Part shown: positions 5,339 through 6,816 of the stretch, piece by piece
Numbering within the stretch: position 1 is the stretch's first letter
How the letters are laid out: each line of letters opens with the position of its first letter
From: an uncultured Chloroflexota bacterium
GTDB taxonomy: Bacteria > Chloroflexota > Limnocylindria > Limnocylindrales > CSP1-4
Direction: 5' to 3'
NCBI GenBank assembly: GCA_903924005.1
Contig: CAIXZV010000453.1
Span: 1-6,816, forward strand
Length of the DNA: 6,816 bases
Made by a program: the position numbers and the translations under genes
Notes under the pieces: model-generated
What the model was told of the DNA's origin: nothing
Database searches by the model: none
The model's input: the letters and a program-made list of their open reading frames with translations, nothing else

Positions 5339-6343
5339 GTGATCAAGTACATCATCCGCCGCGTCATTGGCGCGGTGCCGGTGTTGTTTGGGCTGTCCAT
5401 CATCCTTTTCGCGTTTATCCACCTGCTGCCGGGTGATCCGGCGGCCACCATCCTTGGCCAGCACGCCCGCCCAGAGCTCGTGGCGCAGATGCGCGCGCGG
5501 CTGGGACTGGACCTGCCGCTCTGGCAGCAGTACTTCAACTACCTTGCAGACTTGTCCCGGGGCGACCTCGGGAACAGCTTCATCAACAACCGCCCGGTCC
5601 TGACGGACTTCGTGGTTCGCTTCCCGGGGACTGTGGAACTCACGATCGCCGCGATGATCTTCGCGGTTGGCCTGGGTATCCCCCTGGGGCGTCTGGCGGC
5701 GCGCCGTCCACAGAGCCTCACGGACGGCGCAGTGACCGTGGTCTCCCTTGTTGGCATCAGCATCCCGATCTTCGTGCTGGGCCTGACGCTGCAGTACCTG
5801 CTTGCGGTGCAGCTCAAGATCCTGCCAGCCACCGGGCGGCTTGACGGCCACATCGACATCCCGGCCGTCACACACTTCATGCTGGTGGACACGCTGCTCG
5901 CCGGGAACCCCGGTGCGTTTGTGGATGCGCTGCGGCATCTGGTGCTGCCGGCGATTGCGCTTGGCTCCATCCCGTTGGCCATCATCACGCGCATCACCCG
6001 CGCGTCGGTGCTTGACGTTGCCAATGAGGACTACGTGCGGACCGCGCGTGCCAAGGGCCTGACCGAGCGGCGCGTAGACGGCCGCCACATCATGCGCAAC
6101 GCGTGGCTGCCTGTCACCACGGTCATCGGCCTCCAGGTTGGCGGGCTGCTTGCGGGTGCCGTCATCACCGAGACCGTCTTCGCGTGGAACGGCGTGGGCA
6201 AGTGGGTGGTGGAGTCCATCGAGGCCCACGACTACTTCGTGATCCAGTCGTCGATCCTGATGTTCGCGTTTATCTTCCTGATCGTGAACCTGATCGTGGA
6301 TATCGGGTACGCCTTCCTCAACCCGCGGATCCGGTACTCCTGA
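5339..6343 (+). CDS. dppB: Peptide ABC transporter permease, DppB type
   Basis: This is a membrane-channel subunit of the importer served by the preceding binding protein; it pairs with the DppC-type permease that follows. The 334-residue length is typical. The N-terminus MIKYIIRRVIGAVPVLFGLS and first membrane helix (about 9-30, ending in LLPGDP) are characteristic of the DppB/OppB/GsiC family. A long outer loop follows (31-96, with LGLDLPLWQQYFNYL and GDLGNSF), then helices near 98-119, 131-157, 199-217, 257-280 and 300-326. The EAA loop that docks on the ATPase is EDYVRTARAKGLTERRV (230-246), and the protein ends in the usual NPRIRYS. The start is GTG at 5339; an in-frame TGA at 5327-5329 excludes a longer form. 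No Shine-Dalgarno sequence is visible, so translation may be weak. Its stop overlaps the next gene's start by one base, indicating coupling. The assigned name reflects the family; OppB or another peptide-type permease cannot be told apart by sequence alone. Confidence 0.95.
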   Translation: MIKYIIRRVIGAVPVLFGLSIILFAFIHLLPGDPAATILGQHARPELVAQMRARLGLDLPLWQQYFNYLADLSRGDLGNSFINNRPVLTDFVVRFPGTVELTIAAMIFAVGLGIPLGRLAARRPQSLTDGAVTVVSLVGISIPIFVLGLTLQYLLAVQLKILPATGRLDGHIDIPAVTHFMLVDTLLAGNPGAFVDALRHLVLPAIALGSIPLAIITRITRASVLDVANEDYVRTARAKGLTERRVDGRHIMRNAWLPVTTVIGLQVGGLLAGAVITETVFAWNGVGKWVVESIEAHDYFVIQSSILMFAFIFLIVNLIVDIGYAFLNPRIRYS

Positions 6344-6816
6344 TGGCAGCAATGACACCACCCACCAAGACCCGCAAGCCCGGCAAGCCCGGCACCCCCA
6401 ACGCGCTCGGCTACGAGGCACGCGCCAGCCGCGGCCTCTGGGGTGACGCGCTGGTTCGCCTGCGGCGCAACAAGCCCGCGATTGCGGGCATGGTGTGCAT
6501 CGTGATCTTTGTCTTTGTCGCCATCGCTGCGCCGTGGCTGGCCCCGTTTGACCCCAACAAGGGCGGTCTTGGCAAGACGTTTGAGGCGCCGAGTGCCGAA
6601 CATCTCGCGGGTCTTGACAAGCTTGGCCGGGACGAACTCAGCCGCGTCATCTTCGGCGCCCGGATCAGCCTGTTTGTGGGCGTGATCTCGGTGACCGTGG
6701 GCCTCTTCTTGGGCGGGATCGTCGGCGCGCTTGCCGGTGGCATCGGCGGCAAGGTGGACACGGTGCTCATGCGTGTCGTGGACGTCATGCTCGCGATCCC
6801 GGGCATCCTGCTCGCC
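6343..6816 (+). CDS. dppC: Peptide ABC transporter permease, DppC type (3' end missing)
   Basis: The frame is open from the ATG at 6343 to the window edge (158 residues of an expected 290 or so). The order matches DppC/OppC proteins: a basic, Pro-rich cytoplasmic N-terminus (KTRKPGKPG), the OppC N-terminal segment LVRLRRNKPAIAGMV (37-51), a first membrane helix (about 46-67) ending APWLAPFDPN, the family block HLAGLDKLGRDELSRVIFGARISL (residues 87-110, outside the membrane leading into helix 2), helix 2 (about 109-132), and the start of the EAA-side region, DTVLMRVVDVMLAIPGILLA. The ATG shares one base with the dppB stop (TGATG), the classic arrangement for coupled subunits made in equal amounts. 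An in-frame ATG at 6352 is an alternative start; neither has a clear ribosome site. The ATPase genes of this operon are expected downstream. Confidence 0.93.
   Translation, partial: MAAMTPPTKTRKPGKPGTPNALGYEARASRGLWGDALVRLRRNKPAIAGMVCIVIFVFVAIAAPWLAPFDPNKGGLGKTFEAPSAEHLAGLDKLGRDELSRVIFGARISLFVGVISVTVGLFLGGIVGALAGGIGGKVDTVLMRVVDVMLAIPGILLA

Noticed and set aside
5006..6421. Long open frame of 471 codons antisense to the permease genes
   Set aside because: It is rich in Arg, His, Asp and Gln with no domain or membrane logic, as expected from the reverse reading of a GC-rich membrane-protein gene. The sense genes are unmistakable.

Overview
The window comes from a GC-rich bacterium, most likely a Chloroflexota member of the Limnocylindria type. 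That placement is inference. It rests on the high GC content, the Cys-lipoprotein substrate-binding proteins with Thr/Ala/Pro linkers after the lipidated cysteine, and the general style of the peptide-transporter proteins. No rRNA, tRNA, CRISPR array, insertion sequence or phage gene was seen.

Layout, left to right. (1) Positions 1-1002 hold the 3' part of an OppF/DppF-type ATPase gene, probably the end of a peptide ABC-transporter operon that begins outside the window. (2) Two bases later, 1005-1598 encodes a 197-residue single-pass membrane protein of unrecognised family. (3) Convergent to it, after only 14 bases, 1613-3316 on the minus strand encodes an Ala-rich lipoprotein related to family 5 (peptide/nickel) substrate-binding proteins. 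(4) A 214-base divergent intergenic region, 3317-3530, carries both ribosome binding sites and must hold the promoters. (5) A second peptide-transporter operon runs rightward: a conventional family 5 binding lipoprotein (3531-5264), a strong intercistronic stem-loop (5274-5307), a DppB-type permease (5339-6343) and, overlapping it by one base, a DppC-type permease that runs off the window (6343-6816).

How the genes work together. The conventional lipoprotein should capture a peptide or similar solute outside the membrane and deliver it to the DppB/DppC channel. The ATPases for that channel are probably encoded beyond the right edge, or could be shared with the left-hand operon. The stem-loop between the binding-protein gene and the permease genes fits the usual need for more binding protein than permease.

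The most unusual item is the minus-strand lipoprotein. Its sequence blocks line up with the neighbouring conventional binding protein in a rotated order. The part that normally starts the mature protein (first beta strands, the 'pNLA...W' block and the 'DG..l.A.DV' block) is at its C-terminus, and the remainder comes first, straight after the signal peptide and linker. This looks like a natural circular permutation of a family 5 binding protein.
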